A stretch of 64,000 bases of DNA from Oscillospiraceae bacterium (GCA_015065645.1 SVPW01000003.1:28362-92361), one strand, 5' to 3'. Shown: positions 15,500 through 24,298, counted from the stretch's first letter. Program-made: numbers and translations. Notes: generated by a model from the letters alone, not told the origin.

Positions 15500-16453
15500 T
15501 TAATAAGTTGTTTCTAAGCTTTCTTCAAAGGATTGAATATCAACCGAAGAAGAACCGCCTTTTCCGTTTCCTTTTCCTTTTCCTTTTCCTTTTCCTTTTG
15601 TTTCGTTTTGCCTGCGTTCGGAATCCTTTTCAACGTCTTCTGCGGTTTTGATACCACGTTTATGCCAATCCTCTAAAATTTTTGCGGTGTATGAAAAAAT
15701 AAATTCGGATTTTTGATCCACACAGGCATTGTAAGCACAATGCAAAAGCTCTCTTGTGATGCCCCATTCGTTAAGCCAACGGTCAACTTTTTCAAGCTCT
15801 TTTGGGGAGGGGTTTCTGCGTTTTAAGCCAAATGCCGCTTCAACAATATGCCAAGCAGTGTTTTTTCTTGCGGTTTCAGCAATCTGCTCCTCGGCATCAG
15901 CCACGGTTTTAACGCCGTTTTTAATCCATAAAAGTGCCGTTTTTTCAATAAAGCTGATGGTAAGCTTTTCGGCGGTTGTTGCATATTGAAGAAGTAACAT
16001 TATAACCGAAATATCCATTCCCAAATCATCATAAATCCATAAAAGGGAGGAGGATTCGTTTGTTTTAAGCGCTCTGCCAAAGTGCTGTTGAGCCTGTTGC
16101 ATAAGAAAACGAACACGCTCATCCTCAAGACCTCGTTTTGCAACATCTGTACGGGAGGGTCTTGCATTTTTTAAAACAGGTACATTTTCAGCAGTTTGAT
16201 TAACTGCGGTGTTGCCATCACAGCCCAAAATTCCAACCTGATTCCAATAAAGCAGGGCATCCTCAACCTCACTTGTGGGAATAGAGAGTGCTTGTGCCGT
16301 ATTTTCGGCATTTATTCCTGAAGAAAGATTACGCAAAATATAAAGCAGAACTTTAATCTGAGTGTCGGTCGCAAGCTTTAAATGCTTATCCACAACATCA
16401 CAGGGTATCGTAAAAACCGCCGTAAAGGATGACGGATTTATAAAGTAATTCAT
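15500..16453 (-). CDS. DnaD-domain replication initiation protein
   Basis: A 317-residue DnaD/DnaB-like primosomal protein. The N-terminal winged-helix region (residues ~1-90) is followed by two DnaD DDBH2-type helical blocks (about 125-195 and 200-275), including the conserved SFIEKTALLWIKNGVKTVADAE and the YIFSYTAKILEDWHKRGI-like end. A hexanucleotide tract encodes a Gly-Lys repeat near residues 287-300. I use the ATG at 16453 with GGAG nine bases upstream rather than the first in-frame Met. It precedes the DnaC-like loader and they should act together. Confidence 0.87.
   Translation of the reverse strand: MNYFINPSSFTAVFTIPCDVVDKHLKLATDTQIKVLLYILRNLSSGINAENTAQALSIPTSEVEDALLYWNQVGILGCDGNTAVNQTAENVPVLKNARPSRTDVAKRGLEDERVRFLMQQAQQHFGRALKTNESSSLLWIYDDLGMDISVIMLLLQYATTAEKLTISFIEKTALLWIKNGVKTVADAEEQIAETARKNTAWHIVEAAFGLKRRNPSPKELEKVDRWLNEWGITRELLHCAYNACVDQKSEFIFSYTAKILEDWHKRGIKTAEDVEKDSERRQNETKGKGKGKGKGNGKGGSSSVDIQSFEESLETTY
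15558..15600. repeat. Hexanucleotide tract (CCTTTT)n inside the dnaD-like gene
   Basis: Tandem CCTTTT units on the plus strand encode the alternating Lys-Gly segment. Unit length is a multiple of three, so slippage would change repeat number but not frame. Confidence 0.8.
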
Positions 16454-16865
16454 TAAAAATACTCCAAACAATTATGTATTAATACCATTATAACAATTAA
16501 ATCTTAGAATGTAAATAGCAAGCTGATTAAAAAAATTGCATTAATTTAAAGATTGCATATATGCTGTTTTACACAGGTGAAAAATTCACAATAATTAAAT
16601 AAACTATAAATTGAGGTGTTTTTTTAAATTTTTTATTGAAACTACTAAATGTTGGAATTTTTTCACGATATTTAGCCTTAAATTCTTGACAAAGTACCAT
16701 ATTTAGGTATAATATAAATATAATAGAATTATAATGACTGTTTTTTGTTTAAATGCAAAAATCGCTTTAACAACACTTATTTTAAAGAAAATTTTATACA
16801 AAATTAAAAGTTTTGTGTAAAATCGCAGATGTTTTGACTAACTATTATTAGGGGGAGTTTGCTTT
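16454..16865. other. 412-bp AT-rich divergent intergenic region
   Basis: It lies between the divergent dnaD-like and galE genes. It holds the galE promoter at 16686-16713 and then ~150 bp of AT-rich leader before galE. I see no ORF with an RBS, no tRNA and no strong terminator-type hairpin. Confidence 0.6.
16686..16713 (+). promoter_or_regulatory. Promoter of galE
   Basis: TTGACA, a 16-bp spacer and TATAAT. The start codon is ~150 bp downstream, leaving a long 5' leader. Confidence 0.7.
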
Positions 16866-17879
16866 ATGGCAATTTTAGTTACCGGCGGTGCGGGATATAT
16901 TGGTAGCCACACCTGTATAGAAATGCTTAATTCGGGGTATGATGTTGTTGTAATTGATAATCTTGATAACAGCAGCAGTGAATCACTTAACCGTGTTGAA
17001 AAGATTACGGGTAAAACGGTTCGTTTTTATGAAAATGATGTGCGTGACCATGAGGCTCTTCGTAAAATCTTTTCTGAAAATGATATACAGGCGGTAATTC
17101 ATTTTGCAGGTCTTAAAGCAGTTGGTGAGTCGGTTCGTGAGCCGATTATGTACTACTCCAATAACCTTGAAAGCACCCTCACATTAATTGAGGTTATGAC
17201 CGAATTTAATGTAAAGAAGATAGTATTTTCTTCTTCTGCAACGGTTTACGGTCTTGCTAAGGAAATGCCTTTAAAAGAGGGTATGCCTTTAGGTGCTATC
17301 AATCCTTACGGCAGAACAAAGCTGTTTATTGAGGAAATTTTGCGTGACCTTTTTGTTGCAGATAAAGATTGGTCTATTGCTATTCTTCGTTATTTCAATC
17401 CAATCGGTGCTCATAAAAGCGGTACTATCGGTGAAGATCCCAAGGGTATTCCCAATAATCTTATGCCGTATATAGCTCAGGTTGCTGTGGGCAAGCTTGA
17501 AAAGCTTCATGTTTTTGGTAATGACTATAACACGGTAGATGGTACAGGTGTTCGTGATTACATACATGTTGTTGATCTTGCAGATGGCCATGTAAAGGCG
17601 GTTGCTTGGGCACTTGAAAATAAGGGCTGTGAGGAAATCAACCTCGGTACAGGTAACGGAACAAGTGTATTACAGCTCAGGGATGCTTTTGTTAAGGCAT
17701 CAGGTGTGGAAGTTCCGTATGTTATTGATCCTCGTCGTCCGGGTGATCCGGATGAGGTTTATGCCGATGCTTCCAAGGCAGAAAGTCTGCTTGGCTGGAA
17801 AGCGTCAAGGGGCATTGATGAAATGTGTGAGGATTCATGGCGTTGGCAAAATAATAATCCTAACGGTTATGATAAATAG
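16866..17879 (+). CDS. galE: UDP-glucose 4-epimerase
   Basis: A 337-residue short-chain dehydrogenase that interconverts UDP-glucose and UDP-galactose with bound NAD, for galactose use and surface glycans. NAD-binding GGAGYIGSH is at residues 6-14. The catalytic block has SSSATVYG with Ser/Thr, and the YxxxK motif is YGRTK at about 147-151. RYFNPIGAH and [14 protein letters not shown] are classical GalE segments. GGGGGAG precedes the ATG. It stands alone, followed by a GC-rich hairpin and tRNA-Arg. Confidence 0.95.
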   Translation: MAILVTGGAGYIGSHTCIEMLNSGYDVVVIDNLDNSSSESLNRVEKITGKTVRFYENDVRDHEALRKIFSENDIQAVIHFAGLKAVGESVREPIMYYSNNLESTLTLIEVMTEFNVKKIVFSSSATVYGLAKEMPLKEGMPLGAINPYGRTKLFIEEILRDLFVADKDWSIAILRYFNPIGAHKSGTIGEDPKGIPNNLMPYIAQVAVGKLEKLHVFGNDYNTVDGTGVRDYIHVVDLADGHVKAVAWALENKGCEEINLGTGNGTSVLQLRDAFVKASGVEVPYVIDPRRPGDPDEVYADASKAESLLGWKASRGIDEMCEDSWRWQNNNPNGYDK

Positions 17880-17890
17880 GTATCAAAGAA

Positions 17891-17919
17891 TGGCCGCCCG
17901 CCGGGACATCGGGCGGCCA
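17891..17919 (+). terminator. GC-rich hairpin between galE and tRNA-Arg
   Basis: TGGCCGCCCG and CGGGCGGCCA pair perfectly, but only AT-rich sequence and no T run follows. It ends 7 bases before the tRNA, so it may be a weak galE terminator or a processing element in a galE-tRNA transcript. Confidence 0.5.
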
Positions 17920-17926
17920 TAAATCT

Positions 17927-18003
17927 CCGTCCGTGGCGCAGTTGGATAACGCAGCAGATTCCGATTCTGAAGAACAGGGGTTCGAATCCCTTCGGGCGGG
18001 CCA
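17927..18003 (+). tRNA. tRNA-Arg (anticodon CCG)
   Basis: The acceptor stem pairs CCGTCCG with CGGGCGG (one G-T wobble), with discriminator G and an encoded CCA. The anticodon loop TTCCGAT gives CCG, reading CGG. The T-arm AGGGG-TTCGAAT-CCCTT is standard. The D stem is effectively 3 bp (GCG/CGC), and the top anticodon-stem pair is G-A. A terminator follows within 4 bases. Confidence 0.93.
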
Positions 18004-18006
18004 GAA

Positions 18007-18036
18007 AAAGCGACTTGTTGAAACAAGTCGCTTTTT
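18007..18036 (+). terminator. Terminator after tRNA-Arg
   Basis: AAGCGACTTGTT and AACAAGTCGCTT pair around GA, followed by TTT. Confidence 0.88.
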
Positions 18037-18038
18037 CA

Positions 18039-18141
18039 ATGAAATTCGCCTTACGGCGAGTGAAATAGCTTCGCTGTGAAATACGCTAACGCATATGAAA
18101 TATTTGCTTCGCAAATGTTTAAGAGGCGAATTTTATTTCAT
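18039..18141. repeat. Multi-hairpin intergenic repeat
   Basis: Outer arms ATGAAATTCGCCT and AGGCGAA...TTTCAT form an imperfect terminal inverted repeat. Inside, small stem-loops (TCGCC-ttac-GGCGA, AGC-ttc-GCT, ATTTGC-ttc-GCAAAT) are each preceded by a TGAAATA spacer. It encodes nothing plausible; a minus-strand frame across it and the tRNA is an artefact. It resembles modular palindromic repeats scattered in clostridial genomes. Confidence 0.7.
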
Positions 18142-18217
18142 CCTAAAAATATGTAGGGTTTTAAATTTATAATCCAAAAACTTAAAGGGCATACAATTCG
18201 TGCAACCTTTTCAAAAT

Positions 18218-18250
18218 AAAAATCCTGTCGACTTTTTTCGGCAGGATTTT
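18218..18250 (-). terminator. Terminator of pnuC
   Basis: Read on the minus strand, AAAATCCTGCCGA and TCGACAGGATTTT form the stem, followed by TTATTTT. Confidence 0.82.
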
Positions 18251-18266
18251 CGCTTTTTATTATTCA

Positions 18267-18953
18267 TTATTCCTTTTGTCTTTTTTGCATTCTTTTCCAA
18301 TTAACAAAGCCGTAAATATCGTTTGCTAAAAACATTATAAAGCAAAAAATCATCGGGATATATGAAATATCCTCAATACTTGCAAGTATCCAAAGCACAA
18401 TCAATACTATATCATTTGAGCTATAAGCAACGGCATAGTATGGACTTCTGAAAAACAGCAGATACGAGGCCGCAAAGCTTGTGGTAATGGAAATTGTGCT
18501 TATGATAAGGTTTGCATTGCCTAAAAAATCGAGCAAGAAATAAAACAAAACAGTTACCGCAAGTGTGGTTGGAATCATCATTATCCATTTGAATTTTGAA
18601 AGGCGGCTTATCTCAACCTCTTTTGTATCCTTATAAGGGTGCCTCAGCCAGGATATTATTGCTGCAATGGCCGCAGGAGCTGACATAAATATATAGGTTA
18701 TCATTTCACCGTAATATTTAAAATGCAGTGAGATTATACCGTAAAGCAGAGCGAAAATCACACATAAAACCTGACCTATAATATATCCCTTTGCAATAAA
18801 TATCAGTGCGGTAACGCCTATAAGTGAGGCAATGGTGCTTGCAATACCGTTACCTGAAGATAAAATAAATGAGCCTATTATTACAAATACAGAAGTGAGC
18901 CACAAACTGAGCTCAAATTTTGAAAGGTCTGAAAAAGGGTTTTTAAATTTCAT
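18267..18953 (-). CDS. pnuC: PnuC-family nicotinamide riboside/vitamin transporter
   Basis: A 228-residue inner-membrane protein with about seven hydrophobic helices, matching the PnuC family that imports nicotinamide riboside or related vitamins by facilitated diffusion coupled to internal phosphorylation. Supporting features are the loop YGIISLHFKYYGEMITYIFM and the C-terminal NDIYGFVNWKRMQKRQ. Substrate specificity within PnuC/PnuT/PnuX is not certain. The start has GAGG upstream. Transcription would begin ~130 nt upstream at a perfect promoter, giving a long structured leader, which points to RNA-level control by a metabolite. Confidence 0.85.
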   Translation of the reverse strand: MKFKNPFSDLSKFELSLWLTSVFVIIGSFILSSGNGIASTIASLIGVTALIFIAKGYIIGQVLCVIFALLYGIISLHFKYYGEMITYIFMSAPAAIAAIISWLRHPYKDTKEVEISRLSKFKWIMMIPTTLAVTVLFYFLLDFLGNANLIISTISITTSFAASYLLFFRSPYYAVAYSSNDIVLIVLWILASIEDISYIPMIFCFIMFLANDIYGFVNWKRMQKRQKE

Positions 18954-19083
18954 TATTTACCTCAAAAAAATAAGCACCCGAAAGATACCTCTTCAAAGAC
19001 CTAACGAAGTACCCACGAATGCAACGCATTATTCTACCCGGTGGCAGTAAATATTTAAGACCGACAAGCGTTTTTACTTGTCG
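18954..19083 (-). promoter_or_regulatory. Structured 5' leader of pnuC, candidate riboswitch
   Basis: The ~130-nt leader opens with a GACCGACAAG/CTTGTCGGTC hairpin. It continues through short helices (AATGC-gtt-GCATT; CCAC with GTGG; CTTC with GAAG) to a T-rich tract just before the RBS. It does not match the conserved cores of TPP, FMN, preQ1-I, SAM, purine or cobalamin riboswitches that I can recall. Regulatory function is inferred from length, position and structure. Confidence 0.4.
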
Positions 19084-19089
19084 GTCTTA
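19056..19089. terminator. Hairpin at the end of the dockerin gene, overlapping the pnuC promoter
   Basis: TAAGACCGACAAG and CTTGTCGGTCTTA form a 13-bp stem. No clear T run follows on the minus strand, so termination of the upstream gene is plausible rather than certain. It overlaps the start point of pnuC. Confidence 0.55.
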
Positions 19090-19117
19090 TTATAATATCT
19101 ATATTTCGTTTTGTCAA
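19089..19117 (-). promoter_or_regulatory. Promoter of pnuC
   Basis: On the minus strand, TTGACA, a 17-bp spacer and TATAAT, starting only 11 bases after the stop of the upstream gene. Confidence 0.88.
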
Positions 19118-19127
19118 CGAGCAGTTT

Positions 19128-22100
19128 TTAATCTGCTAACATTTTTTTAATTCTTACAAGGTCTTTAACATTGTTTTTGCCGTCTGTATTAATATCAGCA
19201 CAAACGCTGTCAATCATATCTTCTGTACCTAAAATGTACTGTCTGATATAAAGTACATCCTGTGCGTCAATATCTCCGCTTGCATCAATATCGCCAACGG
19301 TAAGTATTAAACGATGCTTTGCACCTACGGGGGTGTTGTACCAATTTTCGGTGGTGAAGCCTAACTCTTCAACACTTAAAGCACTATTGTAATCGCCGTT
19401 TGAACCAACGCTTATATTAGTACCGTCTGTTGCGGTGTTTACAATGCCTGCTGTGGTGTAGACATTGGTTATAATGCGTGTTGTTGCTGAATCATTACAT
19501 CTTCCGATAACGGCACCTTTCCATTTGCTTGTTGTAAGAGTACCTGCAAATATGCTGTTTTTAACCTGTACGCCGCTTGCGTTGGTGGCATATGCATAAC
19601 CGATAAATCCGCCGCAGGTGCTTTGCCCGTTGGTGCTCTTGTTGGTAATATCAGCATCGGAATAGCAGTTTTCGATTACAAGACCTGCAATGCCTGTATT
19701 ACGCTTGTTTGTAGTACCCACAAATGAGCCTGCACCCGAAGCACTTGATATATTTTTAATTACTGCAACTGTGGAATTTGTGATATAGATATTGCTGTAA
19801 TGGCTTGGTGTGTTTTCCAAGGTTTCGGCACTTCCTGCAACAACACCTATAAAGTTTTGGTTTTTGGTGTTGGTTACCGAAACATTTGCGTTATCAAACA
19901 CAATGTTTTTAACGGTAGCACCGCGGGTTGCGGAGAACAATCCTAAAAATACCTGACCGGTGGCTGTTCCTGTTGTATAGTTAATAGTAAGGTTTTTGAT
20001 TGTGTAACCATTACCGTCAAATGTACCGCTAAATACTGAGAATGCAGGTGTCTTTGTTTTGTCGTAGGTATTATTTATATCACCAATCGGTGTCCAATTT
20101 TCGTATGAGGAAAGGTCAATATCATTTGCCAAAATATATTTACCGTCAAGCGGATAATTGGCGTCAACACCTATTTTTGCAAGGTCTGCACCTGTTTTAA
20201 TTACAATATAATCGGCGTAAACAATATCATATTCGGCGATTTTGAGTACAGGGCCGTATTCGCTGTCTACCCATTTGTCCGAAAGACCGAGACTGCTTAC
20301 GGTTGCGGCTGTGAGCTGTTCGGTAGTAAGCTTTGTACCGCTTATCGGATAAATTGCTTCTGCAGGGGCGGTTTCGGTATACTTATCGGAATTTGAGTAG
20401 CCGTTTGTAACGGTGGTAACAGGATTTACTGTTTTTCCTATAAGACCGCCGCGGCGTGAATTACCAATACCGCTTACAGTACCGTCAAAAATACAGTTGG
20501 TAATAACAATGGGGTTTTTGGTGTTGTATGCGTAGCCGCCAAAGCCACCGGGACAAATCTGACCGCCGCCGTTTGCCGCACTTATATCGGCGTTAGAATA
20601 ACAATCAATAAACTGTGCACCTGCATTGCGGTTGTTTGTGTATTTACGGTTTATACCGCCTGTTATTGCACCAACACCGGCTACATTATAAGCAGATGGC
20701 ACAGAAACTGTACTGTTAATAACAGCGATATTTGAATATACTGTGGAATTGCCTGCGGTATCGGCTTCGCTGTCACCCGAAATAACGCCTGCAAAGCAGT
20801 ATTCTTTACTGTTGCTCAAAGTAACCGAAGCATTCTTCATAACAAGACTTCTGATTGTAGCACCGATAGTATGAGCGAAAAGTCCTCCCGAAAGATGCTC
20901 TGAACCGTCATCCGGTAACTCTGTTATATTAACAGTCATACCGTTTATTGTGTGACCGTTTCCGTCAAAAAGACCGGCAAAGCCGTTTTCGCCGAGGGTC
21001 ATTTTACCAATCGGTGTCCAATTGCCATAGCTTGAAAGGTCAATATCTGCCATAAGTGCATAGTTGCCGTCAAGCGGATAATTTTCATCAATACCTATTT
21101 TTGCAAGGTCTTGTGCGGTGTGTATCGGAATACATGTTTTAGACTGCGAATCGGCAAATGCCCAAGCATAGCTGTTGGCATTATTAAGCTCGCTGACCTT
21201 GAGCGAAACTGTGCCGTCAGGTACGGTTAATGCGTTGTTTTCACCGCAAACGGTATTTATGGTATATGTGTTGCTGTTTGAAACAAGGAAGTTTCCAATA
21301 TACCATTTGCAGTCATACTTTGTAAGGTCTGCAAGTCTGCCGTTTACAGTTGCGGTAAGGGTAGAGCCTGTTATAATATCATCGGAAGAGGAGCTTATGC
21401 TTACATTCATATCAACAGTGCTGTCCTTGCGGGTTAAAACATAGCTTGCTGAAGGAATCCAATAACCCTCTGTACTGTCGGTGTAGTTGTAAAAATGTCT
21501 TGCTTCAAATTCAATACGGTCATCATAAACACGGCAGTATATACCCTCGCTTATGTAAACAGTTTCAGGCTGTTCAATACGGTGGAAGCAGCCTGTGTTA
21601 ATGTATGTTGGGGTATTATCACCCATCATAAGGCAAACAGGGTCATAAAGGAAGTTTGCGTGTGTATGACCTGAGAAATACAATACGTTCGGGTATTTGT
21701 TAAGGATTTTCTGGAAAGCATCGCTGTCATTCATATGGCATTTTCCGTTGTTTGTAACGGTTGTAACCGTTCCTGCGGTTTGGAAGTGACCTAAAATAAA
21801 TGTCGGTTTTCCGCTTTCAGCATCAGCCTTTAAAAGACCCTCAAGCCAAGCAAGCTGCTCTTCACCCACTTGGAAGCCGTTATAAGGAGTAGAAAGGTAT
21901 ATAAAATGATAGCCTGCAATATAGGTATCATACCAATAAATACCGCTTTCCTTATCTATCGGCTGAATTGAGTTTATAATACTTTCTGGATATGTACCGT
22001 TAGAAATGCTTTGATTTAAAAGGTTAATTTTACTCTCAAAGAAGTTAAGCCAAGCGGAATTGTCGCCGTTTGTACCTAAAGTGATATCGTGGTTGCCGTT

Positions 22101-22814
22101 TGTGTACCAAATTGGGTATGCTCCCTGCAAATTAGAAGATGATAAAACATCGTTTGCGTAGGTATAATCATATTCATCGGCGATCCAATAGTTGGTATCA
22201 GGAATTTGTGCACCCTGAACCACATCACCAATTATGGAAACACCAACAACATTATCACCCTCGGCACGCTTTTGGTCAATAAGATCTTTAAGCATATCAA
22301 AACGCTGTACCATAGACTCCTTGCCCATAACCGCATAGTTGCCGTTAGACTGTGAGTTCATAGCGTGGTTGATGTGTGTGTCAGAAATGAAGAACATTGA
22401 AAAATCGTCATCGTTGTCAAGATTCTGCTTATTAAGCGGAATGTCAACAAAGTTTTCAATAGCTTCGTTTTCGATGGAAACCTCCATTATAACCCTTGTT
22501 GCACCTTTTGGAATAAGCAGATTGCCGGAAATGGTATATCCTGCAATTGCTGTTGCACCGTCCATTTCGGCAAAGTGGGTGTAACCGTCAAGTCTGAAGC
22601 CGTTTTCTCTTGCCCAAAAAAGCTTTACACCGGTGATGTCCTCAACGGCAATCGGACCTACGTATTTAATAACACCGTCAGCATTAGCGGTGAAATCATT
22701 TGCAAAAACGTAAGAAACGTAAGGTGGATAAGTGGGGGTTGCAAATATGCTCATTGTAGGCACCGCCCCAAAAACAAGCATAACACAAAGAATTAAAGCA
22801 AGTAATTTTTTCAT
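19128..22814 (-). CDS. Secreted metallophosphoesterase with GLUG-type repeats and a type I dockerin
   Basis: A 1228-residue exported protein. A signal peptide (residues 1-26) precedes a calcineurin-like domain with SDTHINH, GDVVQG, GNHDIT, LGHFQTAG and FSGHTHANF. The middle carries two long homologous units, each opening AQDLAKIG or GADLAKIG, then YPLDG, then NWTPIG and FDGNGHTI or FDGNGYTI: the GLUG/right-handed beta-helix style found in adhesive proteins. The last ~60 residues form a dockerin with two Ca-binding loops (DIDASGDIDAQD and DINTDGKNNVKD). Dockerins dock onto cohesins of a cellulosome-like scaffold; no cohesin lies in this window. Substrate unknown. Confidence 0.88.
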   Translation of the reverse strand: MKKLLALILCVMLVFGAVPTMSIFATPTYPPYVSYVFANDFTANADGVIKYVGPIAVEDITGVKLFWARENGFRLDGYTHFAEMDGATAIAGYTISGNLLIPKGATRVIMEVSIENEAIENFVDIPLNKQNLDNDDDFSMFFISDTHINHAMNSQSNGNYAVMGKESMVQRFDMLKDLIDQKRAEGDNVVGVSIIGDVVQGAQIPDTNYWIADEYDYTYANDVLSSSNLQGAYPIWYTNGNHDITLGTNGDNSAWLNFFESKINLLNQSISNGTYPESIINSIQPIDKESGIYWYDTYIAGYHFIYLSTPYNGFQVGEEQLAWLEGLLKADAESGKPTFILGHFQTAGTVTTVTNNGKCHMNDSDAFQKILNKYPNVLYFSGHTHANFLYDPVCLMMGDNTPTYINTGCFHRIEQPETVYISEGIYCRVYDDRIEFEARHFYNYTDSTEGYWIPSASYVLTRKDSTVDMNVSISSSSDDIITGSTLTATVNGRLADLTKYDCKWYIGNFLVSNSNTYTINTVCGENNALTVPDGTVSLKVSELNNANSYAWAFADSQSKTCIPIHTAQDLAKIGIDENYPLDGNYALMADIDLSSYGNWTPIGKMTLGENGFAGLFDGNGHTINGMTVNITELPDDGSEHLSGGLFAHTIGATIRSLVMKNASVTLSNSKEYCFAGVISGDSEADTAGNSTVYSNIAVINSTVSVPSAYNVAGVGAITGGINRKYTNNRNAGAQFIDCYSNADISAANGGGQICPGGFGGYAYNTKNPIVITNCIFDGTVSGIGNSRRGGLIGKTVNPVTTVTNGYSNSDKYTETAPAEAIYPISGTKLTTEQLTAATVSSLGLSDKWVDSEYGPVLKIAEYDIVYADYIVIKTGADLAKIGVDANYPLDGKYILANDIDLSSYENWTPIGDINNTYDKTKTPAFSVFSGTFDGNGYTIKNLTINYTTGTATGQVFLGLFSATRGATVKNIVFDNANVSVTNTKNQNFIGVVAGSAETLENTPSHYSNIYITNSTVAVIKNISSASGAGSFVGTTNKRNTGIAGLVIENCYSDADITNKSTNGQSTCGGFIGYAYATNASGVQVKNSIFAGTLTTSKWKGAVIGRCNDSATTRIITNVYTTAGIVNTATDGTNISVGSNGDYNSALSVEELGFTTENWYNTPVGAKHRLILTVGDIDASGDIDAQDVLYIRQYILGTEDMIDSVCADINTDGKNNVKDLVRIKKMLAD

Positions 22815-22861
22815 ATAATTTTTCCTTTCATATAATATTTAAGTATAAATACCACAGATAA

Positions 22862-22890
22862 ATTATACAAAATTCAATAAAACTTGTCAA
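22862..22890 (-). promoter_or_regulatory. Promoter of the dockerin gene
   Basis: On the minus strand, TTGACA, a 17-bp spacer and TATAAT, ~48 bp before the start codon. Confidence 0.85.
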
Positions 22891-22955
22891 ACGGTTTGCC
22901 ATAAACTATCATTTTGAACAAATAAAAGATATAGTTATAGGATTTATTGCAAAAT

Positions 22956-22992
22956 AAACCGCCTGTTTTTAAGTTAAAAAACAGACGGTTTA
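22956..22992 (-). terminator. Terminator after the Gfo/Idh/MocA gene
   Basis: AAACCG-CTGTTTTT and AAAAAACAG-CGGTTT pair around a short loop, just past the stop of the minus-strand oxidoreductase. Confidence 0.8.
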
Positions 22993-22998
22993 AATAAT

Positions 22999-24249
22999 TT
23001 AACGGATATATTCCTTAATATCGTCAATTCCGTATTCAAGCTCTTCTATATCAGAACGGTTGTGCCATTTACCGTGTGTGAAATCGGGAACCGAAAGTAC
23101 AGCCCCGCCCATGCTGATGGATTGCTCACTCAAAGCCGTAATGCTCATATAAAGTGCGGCATCGTAAACATCTATCGGAGGGCGTACATTTTTTGAAACA
23201 GCTTCATAAAATGCGTGGAAAACCATCCAATCCATACCGTCATGTCCGCCACGGGGAACATAATTTTTCCAAAGGGTATGTAGGTATTTATCTTCATACT
23301 CTGCGGCATTGCCCCAAAGCTTTTTGGGCTCCCATTCAAATTTGTTGTGCTCTCCGTCAATAAACACGCTGTCGGTATCCTCAAAGTAAGCACCCTTTGT
23401 ACCTCTTATAGTAAAGCCTCGTGAATATGCACGGGGGAGTGTGGTATCAAGCACTATCGTAACGGTTTGTCCCTTTGCGGTTTTCATAATAGTAGTAACA
23501 ACATCGCCTTGAGCAAATTGGGCATTGTAAAGCGGATCACTTTCTTCACGGTTTTGAGTGATGTATTCGTGAAGTCCCTTTGAGCAGGAAGCTGTTGACG
23601 AAAGGCTTAAAATGCGGTTGCCGTTGTTTATATCAAGAATTTTTGCAATAGGGCCAAATTCGTGGGTGGGATAATTTTCACAGTTGCGGTTCATATAGTT
23701 TCGCAGTCTGTAATGACGGTTTTCCTTTCCGTTGGAAATTTCATAGCGCAGATCGTGGTGATAACCGCCCTCACAGTGAACAACATCGCCCAAAGCACCT
23801 TGGCGGTACATATTAAGCGCCATAAGCTCACGCTTGCCGTAACAGCAGTTTTCAAGCAACATACAGTGAACACCGGTTTCCTCGCTTGTATTTACAAGTC
23901 GCCAGCAATCCTCGATACTGTAAGCACCTCCTACCTCTAAACCTACATATTTTCCTGCCTTCATAGCGGCAACGGCAATATCAATATGTGCTTCCCAAGC
24001 GGCAGAAATAATAACTGCGTCAATTTCTTTTATGTCAAGCACCTGCTTGTAATCGGTGGTTACAAAGGGGCGCTCACAGCCTGCATCAACAAGTGCCTTT
24101 GCGGCGTCATTGGCACGGTCTTCGTAAAGATCGCAAACCGCAACCGTTTCAATAAGACTTTCTTCTGTTTGCATAGGCAGTAAAACAGCCTTTAAAAGAC
24201 CCAATCCTCTGCAACCGAAGCCAATCATTCCGTATTTAAGCTTTTTCAT
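22999..24249 (-). CDS. Gfo/Idh/MocA-family NAD(P)-dependent oxidoreductase
   Basis: A 416-residue dehydrogenase of the glucose-fructose oxidoreductase/inositol dehydrogenase superfamily, typically oxidising sugars or inositols. The Rossmann segment is GMIGFGCRGLGLLKAV (residues 7-22). The EKP-type motif appears degenerate as GKYVGLEVGGAYS near 95, where classical enzymes have EKP. The substrate domain carries CEGGYHHDLR and YPTHEFGPIAKIL. Loss of the EKP Lys questions normal sugar chemistry; some members are glycoside-processing enzymes. It is divergent from an AraC-type regulator gene, which probably controls it. Confidence 0.86.
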   Translation of the reverse strand: MKKLKYGMIGFGCRGLGLLKAVLLPMQTEESLIETVAVCDLYEDRANDAAKALVDAGCERPFVTTDYKQVLDIKEIDAVIISAAWEAHIDIAVAAMKAGKYVGLEVGGAYSIEDCWRLVNTSEETGVHCMLLENCCYGKRELMALNMYRQGALGDVVHCEGGYHHDLRYEISNGKENRHYRLRNYMNRNCENYPTHEFGPIAKILDINNGNRILSLSSTASCSKGLHEYITQNREESDPLYNAQFAQGDVVTTIMKTAKGQTVTIVLDTTLPRAYSRGFTIRGTKGAYFEDTDSVFIDGEHNKFEWEPKKLWGNAAEYEDKYLHTLWKNYVPRGGHDGMDWMVFHAFYEAVSKNVRPPIDVYDAALYMSITALSEQSISMGGAVLSVPDFTHGKWHNRSDIEELEYGIDDIKEYIR

Positions 24250-24298
24250 ATCAAAAACACCTCATAATGAAATTTCTACTTGTAATATAACACGACTG

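Noticed and set aside
14537..16453. Transposon IstB-type operon
   Set aside because: The ATPase is paired with a DnaD-domain protein and has the DnaI-like zinc motif; no transposase or terminal repeats are present.
17860..18114. Minus-strand frame reading RRDSNPCSSESESAALSNC
   Set aside because: This is the well-known spurious translation of a tRNA's opposite strand.
18954..19083. TPP, preQ1 or FMN riboswitch in the pnuC leader
   Set aside because: None of the conserved core strings of these classes is present on the minus strand; left as unidentified.
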